Shown here in pieces: positions 29,601 to 40,796 of a stretch of 64,000 nucleotides of DNA. The stretch is from Pseudanabaena sp. ABRG5-3. Its GTDB lineage: Bacteria; Cyanobacteriota; Cyanobacteriia; Pseudanabaenales; Pseudanabaenaceae. Where the stretch lies: positions 3,966,048 to 4,030,047 of the forward strand of contig NZ_AP017560.1 in assembly GCF_003967015.1 (NCBI RefSeq), read 5' to 3'. The translations under genes and the position numbers were made by a program. The notes below the pieces were generated by a model. It was not told where the DNA came from and ran no database searches. It worked only from the letters and a program-made list of their open reading frames with translations. Numbering within the stretch: the first letter of the stretch is position 1; each line of letters starts with the position of its first letter.

Positions 29601-32600
29601 GCCAGTCCTACAAAGCGCGATCGCACCTTCAGGTGCCTGGGTTGGAGCACAGTTCCCTCATATCACTTCTAATTTAAACTTTAGTGCTGACAGCTCTTTA
29701 CGCGGTCTTGCCGATGCCTCGTTAGGTGGAACAGCAACGAATGCATTTGCTGGTCAGGAAGCCTCGGCAATCAAGGGCAAAATTGCACCTTATGCTGTAG
29801 TAACCCAAGGTGGCGAGAAGATCGGTATTGTTGGCGCTACTACCTTCGACCTCCTGAGTAAGACTTCGCCCAACGGCACTGTGCCAAAGGACGACGGTAT
29901 TCCTTCCACCGATGATTTGCAGGAAGTCGCAGCCTACATCCAAGCTTCAGTAAATGCTCTAAGAGCATTGGGGATTAACAAGATCGTGATGGTGGATCAG
30001 CTCGACACGATCGAACGCAACAAAGCTCTTGCGCCCTTAGTCTCTGGCATTGATGTGATGGTTGCTGGTGGTGGACATGAGCGCTTGGGCGATGCAAATG
30101 ATACTGCTGTTGGATTTAACGGACACTCCGCCAACTTCGTCGATACCTACCCTATTGTCACCGCTGGATCTGACGGCAAGCCAACCCTAATCGTTACCAC
30201 CGACACAGAATATTCCTATCTGGGCAGACTGGTAGTTGATTTCGATGCAAATGGCGAGATTATCCTTCCTAATCTCAATCCATTAATTAATGGAGCCTAT
30301 GCTTCGACTGAGGCGAACCTGCAAGCAGCCTATGGTACGAACCAAACAGCCGAGCAGATTATTGCCAGTAGCACGATTGGTTCTAAGGTTGATGCGATTA
30401 CCGATGCAATTAACAATGTAATCATCTCCAAGGACAGCAATATCTTTGGCTATACCAACGTTTATTTAGAAGGCGATCGCGCTTTTGGTCGAGCGCAGGA
30501 AGTCAACCTCGGTGACATTACCGCCGATGCCAATCTATTCAAGGCAAAAGAAGCCCTTGGCAATAATGCCATCCTCTTCTCATTAAAGAATGGTGGTGGT
30601 TTACGTGCTTCGATTGGTGCGATCGGCGAAGATGGAGGGAAGGAACCACCTGCCGCCTCTAGCGTGAAACCTGCTGGCGCGATTTCCCAACTCGATGTTG
30701 AGAATGCACTCCGCTTTGACAATAAGCTCATGGTATTCGACACGACCCCACAGGGACTGCTAAATATCTTGAACTATGCGGCTGGACTTGCCCCCGGTAA
30801 TGGTGGCTATGCTCAGCTTGGCGGTATCCGCTTCTCCTACGATCCCACCAAACCCGCAGGCTCCAAAGTACAGGATGTGGCAATCTATGACCTTAACGGT
30901 AGTCTAGTTGCGAAGGTCGTGGACAATGGCGTGGTATTACCAACCGCACCCGCAACCATCAGCGCTGTAGTGCTTAACTTCACAGCAAATGGTGGTGATG
31001 GCTATCCCATTAAGGCAAATGCCGACAACTTCCGCTATTTACTAAGCGATGGCACGCTATCCGCACCAATTAGCAAGACTCTGGACTTCACTGCTGTTGC
31101 GAATGTACCGACCAATACCCTTGGAGAACAGAAAGCCTTTGAAGATTTCCTCTGCACATTCCACGGCACACCTCAAACCGCGTACTCCATCGCCGATACC
31201 CCTTCCTCACTCGATCAGCGCATTCAAAATCTATCTATGAGACAAGACGAGGTATTCACTAACGTAGCGAACTACGAATTCTCCAATCTCCCAACCCTTG
31301 GCACAACTACCAATGGACAGCAGATTTCACTAGGTGGCTTCTCTGGTTTGTATTTCCAAGGAGTAGCCGACAATGGCAACCTCAAGTTTGTCACTCATAC
31401 CGATCGCGGACCTAATGGCGATCCAACGGGTGCAAATCGACCATTTTACTTGCCTGACTTCCAGCCTGAAATCGTCAGCTTTGAGCTTAACCGCAGTACT
31501 GGCGAAATCACGATTACTAATCGCACTGGCTTATTCCGTCCCGATGGTACAACTCCCTTAACAGGATTGCCCAACCTCCAAGCGGGAGCCAATGGCACTG
31601 CCTATACCGATGAAATCGCTGTTGATCTCAATGGCAATGTTCTGCCCAACGATCCTTTGGGCGCTGATTTAGAGGGAATTGCGGTTGCAGCAAATGGTGA
31701 TTACTGGATGGTGGATGAATACCGTCCTGCCATTTATCACTTTGATGTGAATGGGAAGCTGCTCGATCGCTTTATTCCTGAAGGCACGGCAACTGCACCA
31801 AACCCCGATGCATCTGCTGGCAGCTTTGGGACAGAAGCGTTGCCCGCAGTCTACGCTCAACGCCGCAATAATCGAGGCTTTGAAGCGGTGGCTCTGGAGG
31901 GTAATAAGCTCTATGCCTTCATTCAGAGTGCGATCGATAATCCTGATAATGCTGGTGATACGACCTCCAGAAACTCGCGCAATCTCCGCATTTTGGAATT
32001 CGATATTGCTTCTAAAGCAGTTACTGGCGAATACATTTATCTCCTAGACAATATTTCGGCAAGTGGTAATGCCAAAACCGACAAACTCGGTGATGCTGTT
32101 TCCCTTGGTAATGGCAAATTTGCCGTTGTCGAACGCGATGACCTTGCGACTTCTGCTTCCAACAAATTGATTTATCAAATTGATTTGGGTGCAGCAACCA
32201 ATATCTACAATGCTAGCTTTACCTTCCCAGCAGGCAAAACTGCGATCGAGCAACTCACTCCCGCCGAACTCGCCAGCGCTGGCATTAATGTTGTCTCCAA
32301 GAGTCTGATTGCTAATGCTGCTCAATATGGTTATACAGGTGTCGAGAAGCTGGAAGGTTTAGCATTGATTAGTCCTAACCAACTAGCTCTGATTAATGAC
32401 AACGACTTCAATGTTTCTGGCAATACCCCAACGGAGAAGCTAGGAATTCTGGAAGTGAGCAAAACTCTACCTGTTTCAGCGATCAACTTCAGTGGCGCTA
32501 ACTACACCATTACTGAAGGCAATGGTTCCACAACTGCAACCGTTCGCATTACCAGAACAGGCGATGTATCGGGTACGAGTACTGTAGAACTGCAATTGAC

Positions 32601-35600
32601 CGATGGTACGGCAACTGGAAGTGTTGTTCCTCCTGTATTTCCTCAAATCAAGGGTACTAGCAGTTCCGCAACTCCCTATTTAGTTCCTACAGCAGCAGGT
32701 GTTAGCTTCACATCGATCTTAACCGCAGGTGATAGCATCGGCGGCTATAGAATGGCGGGTATTCCTGATGGTCTGGGTTCCTATGACAATGGCGATGGTA
32801 CATTCACTGTTTTGATGAATCATGAGATTCCCAATACTGGTGGTGTCAATCGCGATCATGGCTCTAAAGGTGCATTTGTCTCCAAGTGGGTAATTAACAA
32901 GTCCGATCTTTCTGTTGTGAGTGGCGACGACCTAATCCAAAATGTCAATACTTGGGATGGTTCCAACTTTGTCCAAGGCACAACTGCTTTCTCTCGCTTC
33001 TGTTCTGCGGATTTAGCCCCTGTTTCTGCCTTCTATAACAGTGCTACTGGGCTAGGGACTCAAGAGCGAATCTTCTTAAATGGCGAGGAGTCTGGTCCTG
33101 AAAGTCGTGCCTTTGGTCATATTGCTACAGGCTTAAATGCTGGTACTACTTATCAATTGCCTTACCTTGGTAAATTCAGTTGGGAAAATGCCGTAGCCAG
33201 CATCACCGCCAGTGACAAAACTGTCGTTGCAGGAATGGATGACAGTACTGGCGGTCAGGTTTACTTCTATGTAGGAAACAAAACTAACAGTGGTACTGAG
33301 ATTGACAAGGCTGGACTCAACAACGGTAAGTTGTTTGGCATTAAAGTAGATGGACTAACATCAGAAACCAATGCTACTACTTTGGCTTCTGGGACAAGGT
33401 TTGCACTAGCAGATTTAGGAAGCGTTCAAAATACAACAGGTGCAGCACTGGAAACTGCTAGTAATGCTGCTGGTGCGACCAACTTCCTTAGACCTGAAGA
33501 TGGCGCATGGGATCCTTCCAATCCCAAGGATTTCTACTTCACTACCACCAATAGTTTTAATGGACCTAGCCGTCTCTGGAGATTGCGCTTTGACGATCCG
33601 ACTAATCCTGAGTCTGGTGGAACCGTAGAAATGGTGCTTGATGGTACGGAAGGTCATAGAATGTTTGACAACTTCACCATCGATCGCTACGGACATATCC
33701 TGCTCCAAGAAGATATTGGAGGACAAGATGCCCTTGGCAAAATCTGGCAGTACGATATTGCTACTGATAAACTCACCCAAATCGCTCAACATGATCCATC
33801 GCGATTTGCACCTGGATCTGCTAATTTCTTGACTCGCGACGAAGAATCATCGGGCATTATTGATGCTCAAGATATTCTCGGTGCAGGTTGGTTCTTACTT
33901 GATGTTCAAGCCCACTACAGTATCCCTGGAGAAATCTATGAAGGCGGACAACTGTTAGCCTTCTTCAATCCCGATACTTACAAGGCTTCCTTGTTAGACT
34001 ACAACAACAAGCCCATTACCGTAACCTTCGCTGCTGGTGAAACCTTCAAGGATGTGCAGATTCCAATTGTGGGAGACACTAATCCTGAAAGTAATGAAAC
34101 CATCAACTTGAGTCTGAAAAATCCTAGCTCTGGCACATTGATCGGGATCAATCAACCTAAGGCAGTGCTGACAATTCTCAATGATGATGTCAATAGCGCC
34201 CCAGTTCTGACAGGTACACCTGCAACTCTTGCTGGTGGTACAGAAGACACAACCTATAAGATCTTAGCGGCTGACCTACTAGCTGGCTTTACCGATGCGA
34301 ATAACGATGTGATTTCTGTGTCTGGGCTAACCGCTACCAATGGCACTCTCATCGATAATCGCGATCGCACATACAGTTTTACACCCAATGCCAACTTCAA
34401 TGGCACGGTTAGCTTGAGCTACAACGTTGTCGATGGAAAGGGCGGCACAATTGCTGCAACCCAAACTATTGCGATCGCTGCGGTCAACGATGCACCAGTC
34501 GGCACAGTATCGATTTCAGACACTACACCAACAGAGACCCAAACCCTTGTTGCTAGCAACTTATTTACTGATGGTGATGGTTTAACTAACGCTGTCTTTA
34601 ACTATCAGTGGCAACAATCAGATATTGGTGGTGGTACTGCATTCACTAACATCGCAGGTGCGATCGGCAGCACCTTTACCCCCACTCAAGCTCAGGTCAA
34701 TCGCCAATTGCGGGTAGTAGTGAGCTACACCGATGACCAAGGTACAGTGGAAACACTTACCTCAGTACCAACCATCGTCACAGGTGACTTCTTTGTAGGT
34801 ACTTCCAGTGCCAATACTTTCACAGGCACTAACGGTCAGGACATCATTGCTGGACTTGGCAACAACGATATTCTGAACGGACTGGATGGTGATGATATCT
34901 TCCGCTATACCATTGGCGATGCCAAAGATATCGTTGACGGTGGTGCTGGTAACGACACCCTGAATATTCTCGGTACAGATAATTCTGAATCTCTGAGTGT
35001 CGTTTTCAATGGAACACCAGTTTCGATTATTGCAGGTGGCACGGTAACCAACGTTGAATCGATAACTGCCGATCTACTTGGCGGTATCGACACCCTTAAC
35101 TATGGATCGACTACAGCTGATTTGACGGTTAACCTAACCACTGGTGTAGCATCTGGCTTTACAGCGATCGCCAATATTGAGAATGTTACTGGCGGATTCG
35201 GAAATGACATCATCACTGGTAATGACCTCAACAACACTCTGCGTGGTGAATCTGGCGACGATATTCTAGATGGTGGTTTAGGTTCTGACAGCTTAATCGG
35301 TGGGTCTGGTAACGACACCTACATCATTAACGATACCAATGACACTATCTCTGATTCGTCTGGGATTGATACTGTTCGTTCTAGCATTAGCTGGACATTG
35401 GGTAACAACCTTGAGAATCTCACCCTCATTGGTAATGGCGATATCAACGGCACTGGTAACAGTCTCAAAAATGTGATCGTTGGCAATACTGGCAACAACA
35501 TCCTAAATGGTGGTAGCAATGCTGACTCGCTTGCGGGTGGTGCTGGCAATGACACCTATATCGTTGATAACGCGAATGATGTGGTGACTGAGTTGGCTAA

Positions 35601-36381
35601 TGAAGGTATCGACACGATTTTTGCAAGTGTCACGCGCACCTTAGAAGCCAATGTGGAAAACCTCACGCTGACAGGCAATGGTTCGCTCAATGGTACTGGC
35701 AATGATCTGAACAACATCATTATCGGCAACAGTGGCAATAACATCCTTGATGGTGGTATTGGAGCAGATTCCCTCAGTGGAGGTCTAGGCAATGACACCT
35801 ACATTGTCGATAACTTGGGTGATTCAATTACTGAAGCCTTGAATCAAGGTACTGACTTGGTGAAATCAAGCGTTTCATGGACTCTCGGTGAAAACCTTGA
35901 GAACTTGATTCTAACGGGTAACGCAAACATCGATGGTACTGGTAATAGCAGCAATAACGTTATTACAGGCAACGATGGCAACAATACCCTCAGTGGCGGA
36001 TTTGGTAATGATTCTCTCACTGGTGGTTTGGGCGCAGATATCCTTGTTGGGGGCTTTGGCAATGACACATTGTTCCTCGGTCTCAATGACGGCGCTACCG
36101 ATAGGGTCGTCTATAACCTTGGTGATGATAGCGATGTGGTTAATCAATTCACTCGCGGACTTGGCGGCGATCTGCTCCAGTTCAACGGGATTGCGGCGAT
36201 TGATGTGCGTACTGTCAATGGCAATACTCAATTCCGTTTAGGTGATGGCATCGCTGGCAACAATAACTTTGGCAGTGGTTCTCTATTGCTAACTTTGAAT
36301 GGAGTCAACGGATTTACATCTAGCAATATTAATGACAATATTCTCGCGGGTTCAAATCCTACGATCTTCCAATTCAGCTAG
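26626..36381 (+). CDS. Giant RTX-type multidomain nuclease/phosphatase
   Basis: A 3251-residue exported protein. Order, with rough residues: beta domain 1-210; Calx-beta 215-322; OB-fold-like 330-450; ExeM/NucH-type endonuclease/exonuclease/phosphatase domain 603-886 (ATFNVEKL, INLEEIQDN, GNHFNSKGG, VAGDLNDF, ISDHDPS); 5'-nucleotidase 895-1480 (GNHEFD, GGGHERL, FSLKNGGGLR); phytase/esterase-like 1566-1940; a Calx-beta split by a PhoX-like domain (2002-2455); cadherin-like and Ig-like domains 2523-2720; RTX nonapeptide repeats 2725-3145 (GGAGNDTL type) that bind calcium; and a C-terminal secretion tail. There is no signal peptide, so type I secretion is likely. Together it should strip phosphate from DNA, nucleotides and organic esters outside the cell. 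A hairpin terminator follows. Confidence 0.9.
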   Translation: MAASILGSGDVAFLSLIADNPDTFSFVLLKDIEAGTIINVTDNGWLSSGSLRTGEGVLQYVAPTAQTVGTVITYVDGAANTGWTNISGGTNFALSTSGDSLIAFQGDLTGSGSATTSTSPNILAVVTINRSTFDANATNSNTTALPNGLTLGLNAVAVGQATAEFDNSRYTGATTFASAEEARIAINNPSNWTGSDTVTTNFSGSFSIGASSNPTVNLSVSTNAGSEAGTTVITLTAIASSAVTGDQSVTVAVNGLGITTGDYTLSNNVITITNGTTTGSVTFTVVDDVLVEGTETATLSISNPSSGIALGSTTSLNIAIADNDVVVSPSVRIHDIQGAGHISAYAGQSVTGVAGIVTAIASNGFYLQDPNPDANDATSEGIFVFTSSAPTVQVGDSLLVNGTVTEFRAGGSANNLTVTEIVSPVITKLSSGNALPAATILGNGGRAIPNQIISNDAASGNVENASTAFDPAQDGIDFYESLEGMLVQVNNPVATSPTANFGTSEEIWVLADNGTNATNLTSRGGSLITSSDFNPERIQIDDLNNSSVLLPDVNVGAQLSSVTGVVNYDFNNYEVLVSTAPTVVQPSTLQKEVTNLTGSANQLTVATFNVEKLDPSDTTFNALASAIVSNMKSPDIINLEEIQDNNGAINDGTVDANVTLQTLINAIAAAGGPTYEYRQINPVNNQDGGEPGGNIRVAFLFNPNRVSFVEGSLQRLTDNNLADGDAFASSRKPLVGKFVFNQQEVTVIGNHFNSKGGDQPLFGPNQPATLSSEVQRNQQAAIVKDYVQGLLASNPSANIVVAGDLNDFEFSNPLSILESGGLNTLIETLPANERYTYNFQGNAQALDQILVSNNLSSKLDGFDVVHINSEFADQISDHDPSVARFNLPAPNQAAYTLQLLHYYGESGLLGVETAPIMGALIDKFDDQYSNTLVIGEGDSYIPGPWLVGGSDPSLNAVAGIGSTALGRPDIAIMNAFGTDVSALGNHEFDLGSPVLQSAIAPSGAWVGAQFPHITSNLNFSADSSLRGLADASLGGTATNAFAGQEASAIKGKIAPYAVVTQGGEKIGIVGATTFDLLSKTSPNGTVPKDDGIPSTDDLQEVAAYIQASVNALRALGINKIVMVDQLDTIERNKALAPLVSGIDVMVAGGGHERLGDANDTAVGFNGHSANFVDTYPIVTAGSDGKPTLIVTTDTEYSYLGRLVVDFDANGEIILPNLNPLINGAYASTEANLQAAYGTNQTAEQIIASSTIGSKVDAITDAINNVIISKDSNIFGYTNVYLEGDRAFGRAQEVNLGDITADANLFKAKEALGNNAILFSLKNGGGLRASIGAIGEDGGKEPPAASSVKPAGAISQLDVENALRFDNKLMVFDTTPQGLLNILNYAAGLAPGNGGYAQLGGIRFSYDPTKPAGSKVQDVAIYDLNGSLVAKVVDNGVVLPTAPATISAVVLNFTANGGDGYPIKANADNFRYLLSDGTLSAPISKTLDFTAVANVPTNTLGEQKAFEDFLCTFHGTPQTAYSIADTPSSLDQRIQNLSMRQDEVFTNVANYEFSNLPTLGTTTNGQQISLGGFSGLYFQGVADNGNLKFVTHTDRGPNGDPTGANRPFYLPDFQPEIVSFELNRSTGEITITNRTGLFRPDGTTPLTGLPNLQAGANGTAYTDEIAVDLNGNVLPNDPLGADLEGIAVAANGDYWMVDEYRPAIYHFDVNGKLLDRFIPEGTATAPNPDASAGSFGTEALPAVYAQRRNNRGFEAVALEGNKLYAFIQSAIDNPDNAGDTTSRNSRNLRILEFDIASKAVTGEYIYLLDNISASGNAKTDKLGDAVSLGNGKFAVVERDDLATSASNKLIYQIDLGAATNIYNASFTFPAGKTAIEQLTPAELASAGINVVSKSLIANAAQYGYTGVEKLEGLALISPNQLALINDNDFNVSGNTPTEKLGILEVSKTLPVSAINFSGANYTITEGNGSTTATVRITRTGDVSGTSTVELQLTDGTATGSVVPPVFPQIKGTSSSATPYLVPTAAGVSFTSILTAGDSIGGYRMAGIPDGLGSYDNGDGTFTVLMNHEIPNTGGVNRDHGSKGAFVSKWVINKSDLSVVSGDDLIQNVNTWDGSNFVQGTTAFSRFCSADLAPVSAFYNSATGLGTQERIFLNGEESGPESRAFGHIATGLNAGTTYQLPYLGKFSWENAVASITASDKTVVAGMDDSTGGQVYFYVGNKTNSGTEIDKAGLNNGKLFGIKVDGLTSETNATTLASGTRFALADLGSVQNTTGAALETASNAAGATNFLRPEDGAWDPSNPKDFYFTTTNSFNGPSRLWRLRFDDPTNPESGGTVEMVLDGTEGHRMFDNFTIDRYGHILLQEDIGGQDALGKIWQYDIATDKLTQIAQHDPSRFAPGSANFLTRDEESSGIIDAQDILGAGWFLLDVQAHYSIPGEIYEGGQLLAFFNPDTYKASLLDYNNKPITVTFAAGETFKDVQIPIVGDTNPESNETINLSLKNPSSGTLIGINQPKAVLTILNDDVNSAPVLTGTPATLAGGTEDTTYKILAADLLAGFTDANNDVISVSGLTATNGTLIDNRDRTYSFTPNANFNGTVSLSYNVVDGKGGTIAATQTIAIAAVNDAPVGTVSISDTTPTETQTLVASNLFTDGDGLTNAVFNYQWQQSDIGGGTAFTNIAGAIGSTFTPTQAQVNRQLRVVVSYTDDQGTVETLTSVPTIVTGDFFVGTSSANTFTGTNGQDIIAGLGNNDILNGLDGDDIFRYTIGDAKDIVDGGAGNDTLNILGTDNSESLSVVFNGTPVSIIAGGTVTNVESITADLLGGIDTLNYGSTTADLTVNLTTGVASGFTAIANIENVTGGFGNDIITGNDLNNTLRGESGDDILDGGLGSDSLIGGSGNDTYIINDTNDTISDSSGIDTVRSSISWTLGNNLENLTLIGNGDINGTGNSLKNVIVGNTGNNILNGGSNADSLAGGAGNDTYIVDNANDVVTELANEGIDTIFASVTRTLEANVENLTLTGNGSLNGTGNDLNNIIIGNSGNNILDGGIGADSLSGGLGNDTYIVDNLGDSITEALNQGTDLVKSSVSWTLGENLENLILTGNANIDGTGNSSNNVITGNDGNNTLSGGFGNDSLTGGLGADILVGGFGNDTLFLGLNDGATDRVVYNLGDDSDVVNQFTRGLGGDLLQFNGIAAIDVRTVNGNTQFRLGDGIAGNNNFGSGSLLLTLNGVNGFTSSNINDNILAGSNPTIFQFS
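34800..36060 (+). repeat. RTX calcium-binding repeat region
   Basis: Glycine/aspartate nonapeptides (GGSGNDTYI, GGAGNDTYIVDN, GGLGNDTYIVDN and others) are grouped in blocks spaced by about 90-residue beta modules containing SWTLGNNLENLTLIGNG and similar. The blocks are recognisable duplications also at DNA level. Confidence 0.88.
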
Positions 36382-36389
36382 TCCTGCAT

Positions 36390-36426
36390 AAAAAAAGAGG
36401 AGGCACTTTGTGCCTCCTCTTTTTTT
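36390..36426. terminator. Bidirectional terminator
   Basis: A GAGGAGGCAC stem, TTT loop, with A and T runs; it serves the giant RTX gene and the convergent DUF1995 gene. Confidence 0.92.
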
Positions 36427-37135
36427 ATCTGCCTAACGCATTAAATAACTCTTGTAAGCGTCCTAAAAAAGAACCTGTCTTCTGTCCAGTTTTCTGACGG
36501 AAAAGGCGATCAATATCGTCACTAGAAGGACGTTGTTCTACTTCTGAAAGAAATTGCATTCCCTCTTCAGTGTTCACCCACACCTGCCATGTTTGCGGAT
36601 AGCAACGCCATAATGCACCAAGCTCTAGAGGCTTGATGTAGTAGGCTGTCTCGAAAGTACTTAAAAAGCGATCGCGTAGTCGTCTTGCCGACAGCCCTAA
36701 ACCGACCTCACTATTTTCAAGACGAGGATTGAGCATTACAAAGGGGCGATCGCCTGCTAGTTGCACCAATTTCTCGACCTGATCGACTTCAACGGAGCTT
36801 GGCTCCACCAACAAAAATGCCTTGTCTTCTTCACGAATGGCTCTACGACCTTCATTGACTCCACGTACTGACACATCAAGATCTGCCCATTCACGTTTTG
36901 CTAATGCGGCTGCTCCTGCGTCTGAAAAAATTGCTTGCCATGCGTTGCCATAGCGCTCATTAAAACTACGGGCAAATTCATAAGCGATCGGCATAGATTT
37001 GAGTTCAGGAAAGCGCAAATCTACGAGGACACGGGTAGCACCATCAGCGATCGCTTGATATGTCGCCGCGATCGCTTGCTCAGTCGTATCTTCTAAATTG
37101 TTCGGAAGTAAGATGGGTTCAGTTGATTGGGTCAT
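36425..37135 (-). CDS. DUF1995 family protein
   Basis: A 236-residue soluble protein. The segment ATRVLVDLRFPELKSM, the helical middle and PRFVMLNPRLEN-like strand (here GDRPFVMLNPRLEN) identify DUF1995, shared by cyanobacteria and plastids; the plant relative LPA3 helps photosystem II assembly. The C-terminal part contains YYIKPLELGALWRCYPQTWQ, typical of the family. The exact role here is unknown. It is followed by a shared terminator and lies between groEL and the RTX gene. Confidence 0.85.
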   Translation of the reverse strand: MTQSTEPILLPNNLEDTTEQAIAATYQAIADGATRVLVDLRFPELKSMPIAYEFARSFNERYGNAWQAIFSDAGAAALAKREWADLDVSVRGVNEGRRAIREEDKAFLLVEPSSVEVDQVEKLVQLAGDRPFVMLNPRLENSEVGLGLSARRLRDRFLSTFETAYYIKPLELGALWRCYPQTWQVWVNTEEGMQFLSEVEQRPSSDDIDRLFRQKTGQKTGSFLGRLQELFNALGR

Positions 37136-37213
37136 ATTAAATAATATTGTTTTTAGATTTTTAGATTATTGATAATGATGCAACACACTTTACTTGTTAC
37201 ATCATTAAAAAAC

Positions 37214-37250
37214 AAAAAAGAGGGGGACGCTTAGCGTCCCCCTCTTTTTT
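37214..37250. terminator. groEL terminator
   Basis: A GAGGGGGACGC/GCGTCCCCCTC stem with a TTA loop flanked by A and T runs, 11 bases past the groEL stop. Confidence 0.92.
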
Positions 37251-37260
37251 AAGTGGCAAA

Positions 37261-39064
<1,804 letters not shown>

Positions 39065-39065
39065 T

Positions 39066-39377
39066 TTATTCAACGATCGCAAGAATATCTCTTTCAGCAA
39101 GTAGCAAATAATCTACGTTGTCAATTTTGACTTCAGTACCTGCGTACTTGGAGTACAGGACTTTATCGCCTGCTTTGACTTCTAAAGCAACGCGAGTACC
39201 TTTATCGTTGCGTGTACCAGGTCCAACGGCAGTTACTTCACCGATTTGGGGCTTTTCTTGGGCTGTGTCTGGCAAGAAAATACCGCCTACAGTTTTTTCT
39301 TCTTTAGTTGCTACTTTTACCAATAGGCGATCGCCTAGGGGTTGCAATGTACCAGTATTTAGGGTTAACGATGCCAC
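39066..39377 (-). CDS. groS: Co-chaperonin GroES
   Basis: A 103-residue lid of the GroEL chamber, with [20 protein letters not shown], the mobile-loop stretch [14 protein letters not shown] and [16 protein letters not shown]. The start is a GTG (39377) preceded at 9 bases by a full Shine-Dalgarno sequence AAGGAGGT; no ATG fits. It is first in the groES-groEL operon behind a CIRCE operator. Confidence 0.98.
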   Translation of the reverse strand: MASLTLNTGTLQPLGDRLLVKVATKEEKTVGGIFLPDTAQEKPQIGEVTAVGPGTRNDKGTRVALEVKAGDKVLYSKYAGTEVKIDNVDYLLLAERDILAIVE

Positions 39378-39472
39378 TATGCCTATACCTCCTTAAAATC
39401 TAATCAGAGTGGACTTTGCAGGTTGTGATTTAGGGTGGAAATTTGTCTCACCTTAGTCACACACGGCGTGCT

Positions 39473-39499
39473 TTAGCACTCTGTCTCACTGAGTGCTAA
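39473..39499. promoter_or_regulatory. CIRCE operator (HrcA site)
   Basis: A perfect TTAGCACTC-N9-GAGTGCTAA inverted repeat, 95 bp ahead of the groES start. HrcA binding represses groESL until heat or light stress, known from the family. Confidence 0.97.
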
Positions 39500-39549
39500 T
39501 ATACTGCGAAAAGAGTCAGTAACTAGATCGGCTTACCGTACAAACAAAG

Positions 39550-39597
39550 AACCGTATTTTTGGTGGCGTGGCTACGCCGTGCCACCAAAAATCGGTT
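39550..39597. repeat. Long inverted repeat past DUF29 gene
   Basis: AACCG-T-ATTTTTGGTGGCGTGGC pairs with its downstream complement around TAC. It lies just after the DUF29 stop and can terminate that operon. Confidence 0.75.
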
Positions 39598-39612
39598 ATT
39601 GATTAACCTTTG

Positions 39613-40080
39613 CTATTCAGGTAGATATTCTTCATCTGTGACTTGATCGGGTGTAAATGGAGATTCTGCGGGAAAAGTGTGGCTTGGTAGTCCTGTTTCG
39701 ATCGCAGCGAGTTTTTTGGCATCTAAATAAACTTCAGCAAACTCCTGCAAAAAATGTCTCTTGAGGCTAGGACTATTTTTGAAAGCTTTGCGTATTCTCT
39801 GGCGATGTTCAGCTAGGGTATACAGCCAACTATTAGAGCGCTTTTCGGGTTGGAATTTGTATTTGAGTAGATGCATGAGAATAACTTTTAAATTGCTCTC
39901 TAGTGCTTGTTTTTGACTATTACCCATGTCTTCAATTTCTTCAAGCAAATTTTCCAAGTCCAAATCTCTAAGGTTGCCTTGACGCAACAATACCAATGCT
40001 TGCTCTATCCACAGACAAAAGTCCTCTTCATAGAGATCATGATGGGATTTGATTTGTATTTTGTCTGATGCGATCGCCAT
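39613..40080 (-). CDS. DUF29 family protein
   Basis: A 155-residue protein of the cyanobacteria-rich DUF29 family: HDLYEEDFCLWIEQALVLLR, then LDLENLLEEIEDMGNSQKQA and LKYKFQPEKRSNSW. The function is unknown; it is helical and cytosolic. It begins 2 bp after the stop of the upstream fau gene, so the two are co-transcribed. DUF29 genes are often multicopy and mobile in cyanobacteria, so the association may be incidental. Confidence 0.9.
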   Translation of the reverse strand: MAIASDKIQIKSHHDLYEEDFCLWIEQALVLLRQGNLRDLDLENLLEEIEDMGNSQKQALESNLKVILMHLLKYKFQPEKRSNSWLYTLAEHRQRIRKAFKNSPSLKRHFLQEFAEVYLDAKKLAAIETGLPSHTFPAESPFTPDQVTDEEYLPE

Positions 40081-40082
40081 AT

Positions 40083-40760
40083 TTAACCAGTTGAACGCTT
40101 AAGTAATCCTAGCATTAAGGCTTGTGAGTCGGTCAAGATGGCATCTAATGGTACATCCCAAGCATCATGGGGCAGTTCATCTACATAAAACTCATCAAAA
40201 ATAATTCCTGCTTTCAATCCTGTGGAGTTAGGCAGCCAGCGATCATAAAATCCACCACCATACCCAAGTCGATAGCCTTGGCGATCGCAAGCCACCGCAG
40301 GTATCAAAATTAGATCAATATTTGCTAAATCCATCAACGGTAAATCAGGATGCGGCTCAAGGATATTAAAAGCCCCTAATTGCATTTGGGATGAGAAATC
40401 AGCGATCGCTACTTGATGCCAGATCAAATCCTTTTCGATACAACGCGCAAATCCCCAATTCTTTTTAGGGAATCTTTGCCATAGTGTACTCAAATCTGGT
40501 TCTTGCCGAAAACTGGTGAAGGCTAAGATATTTTGTGCTTGTTGGAATGTTTGCCAATTGGAAAGGCGATCGCATATTTCTAGGCTCTTTTGCTGCCAAA
40601 TTTCATTAGGGATTTGGCAACGTTTAGTAAGTAAGTCTTTTCTGAGTTGCTTTTTAATTTGCCTTTTGATTTGTTGCTTGTCTTGCTGAGCATCTGTAAT
40701 CGCTTCAATCACACTATCGGAACCTGCATATAATGTATAAATCTGTAAATCTAAATTCAA
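40083..40760 (-). CDS. 5-formyltetrahydrofolate cyclo-ligase
   Basis: A 225-residue enzyme returning 5-formyl-THF to the folate pool with ATP. The diagnostic motif GYRLGYGGGFYDRWLPN near residue 165 is present, along with LIPAVACDRQG and the N-terminal KKQLRKDLLTKRC. The N-terminus is about 30 residues longer than the shortest homologues, and the first residues may not be translated; an internal start is possible. It heads a two-gene unit with DUF29. Confidence 0.92.
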   Translation of the reverse strand: MNLDLQIYTLYAGSDSVIEAITDAQQDKQQIKRQIKKQLRKDLLTKRCQIPNEIWQQKSLEICDRLSNWQTFQQAQNILAFTSFRQEPDLSTLWQRFPKKNWGFARCIEKDLIWHQVAIADFSSQMQLGAFNILEPHPDLPLMDLANIDLILIPAVACDRQGYRLGYGGGFYDRWLPNSTGLKAGIIFDEFYVDELPHDAWDVPLDAILTDSQALMLGLLKRSTG

Positions 40761-40796
40761 GAAACTAGATAGCCGATCTTAACTGATGTTAACTAT

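Noticed and set aside
35319-36086. Several open frames antisense to the RTX repeats
   Set aside because: They arise from the repetitive codons for GG-x-G-x-D and carry the same internal repeats.
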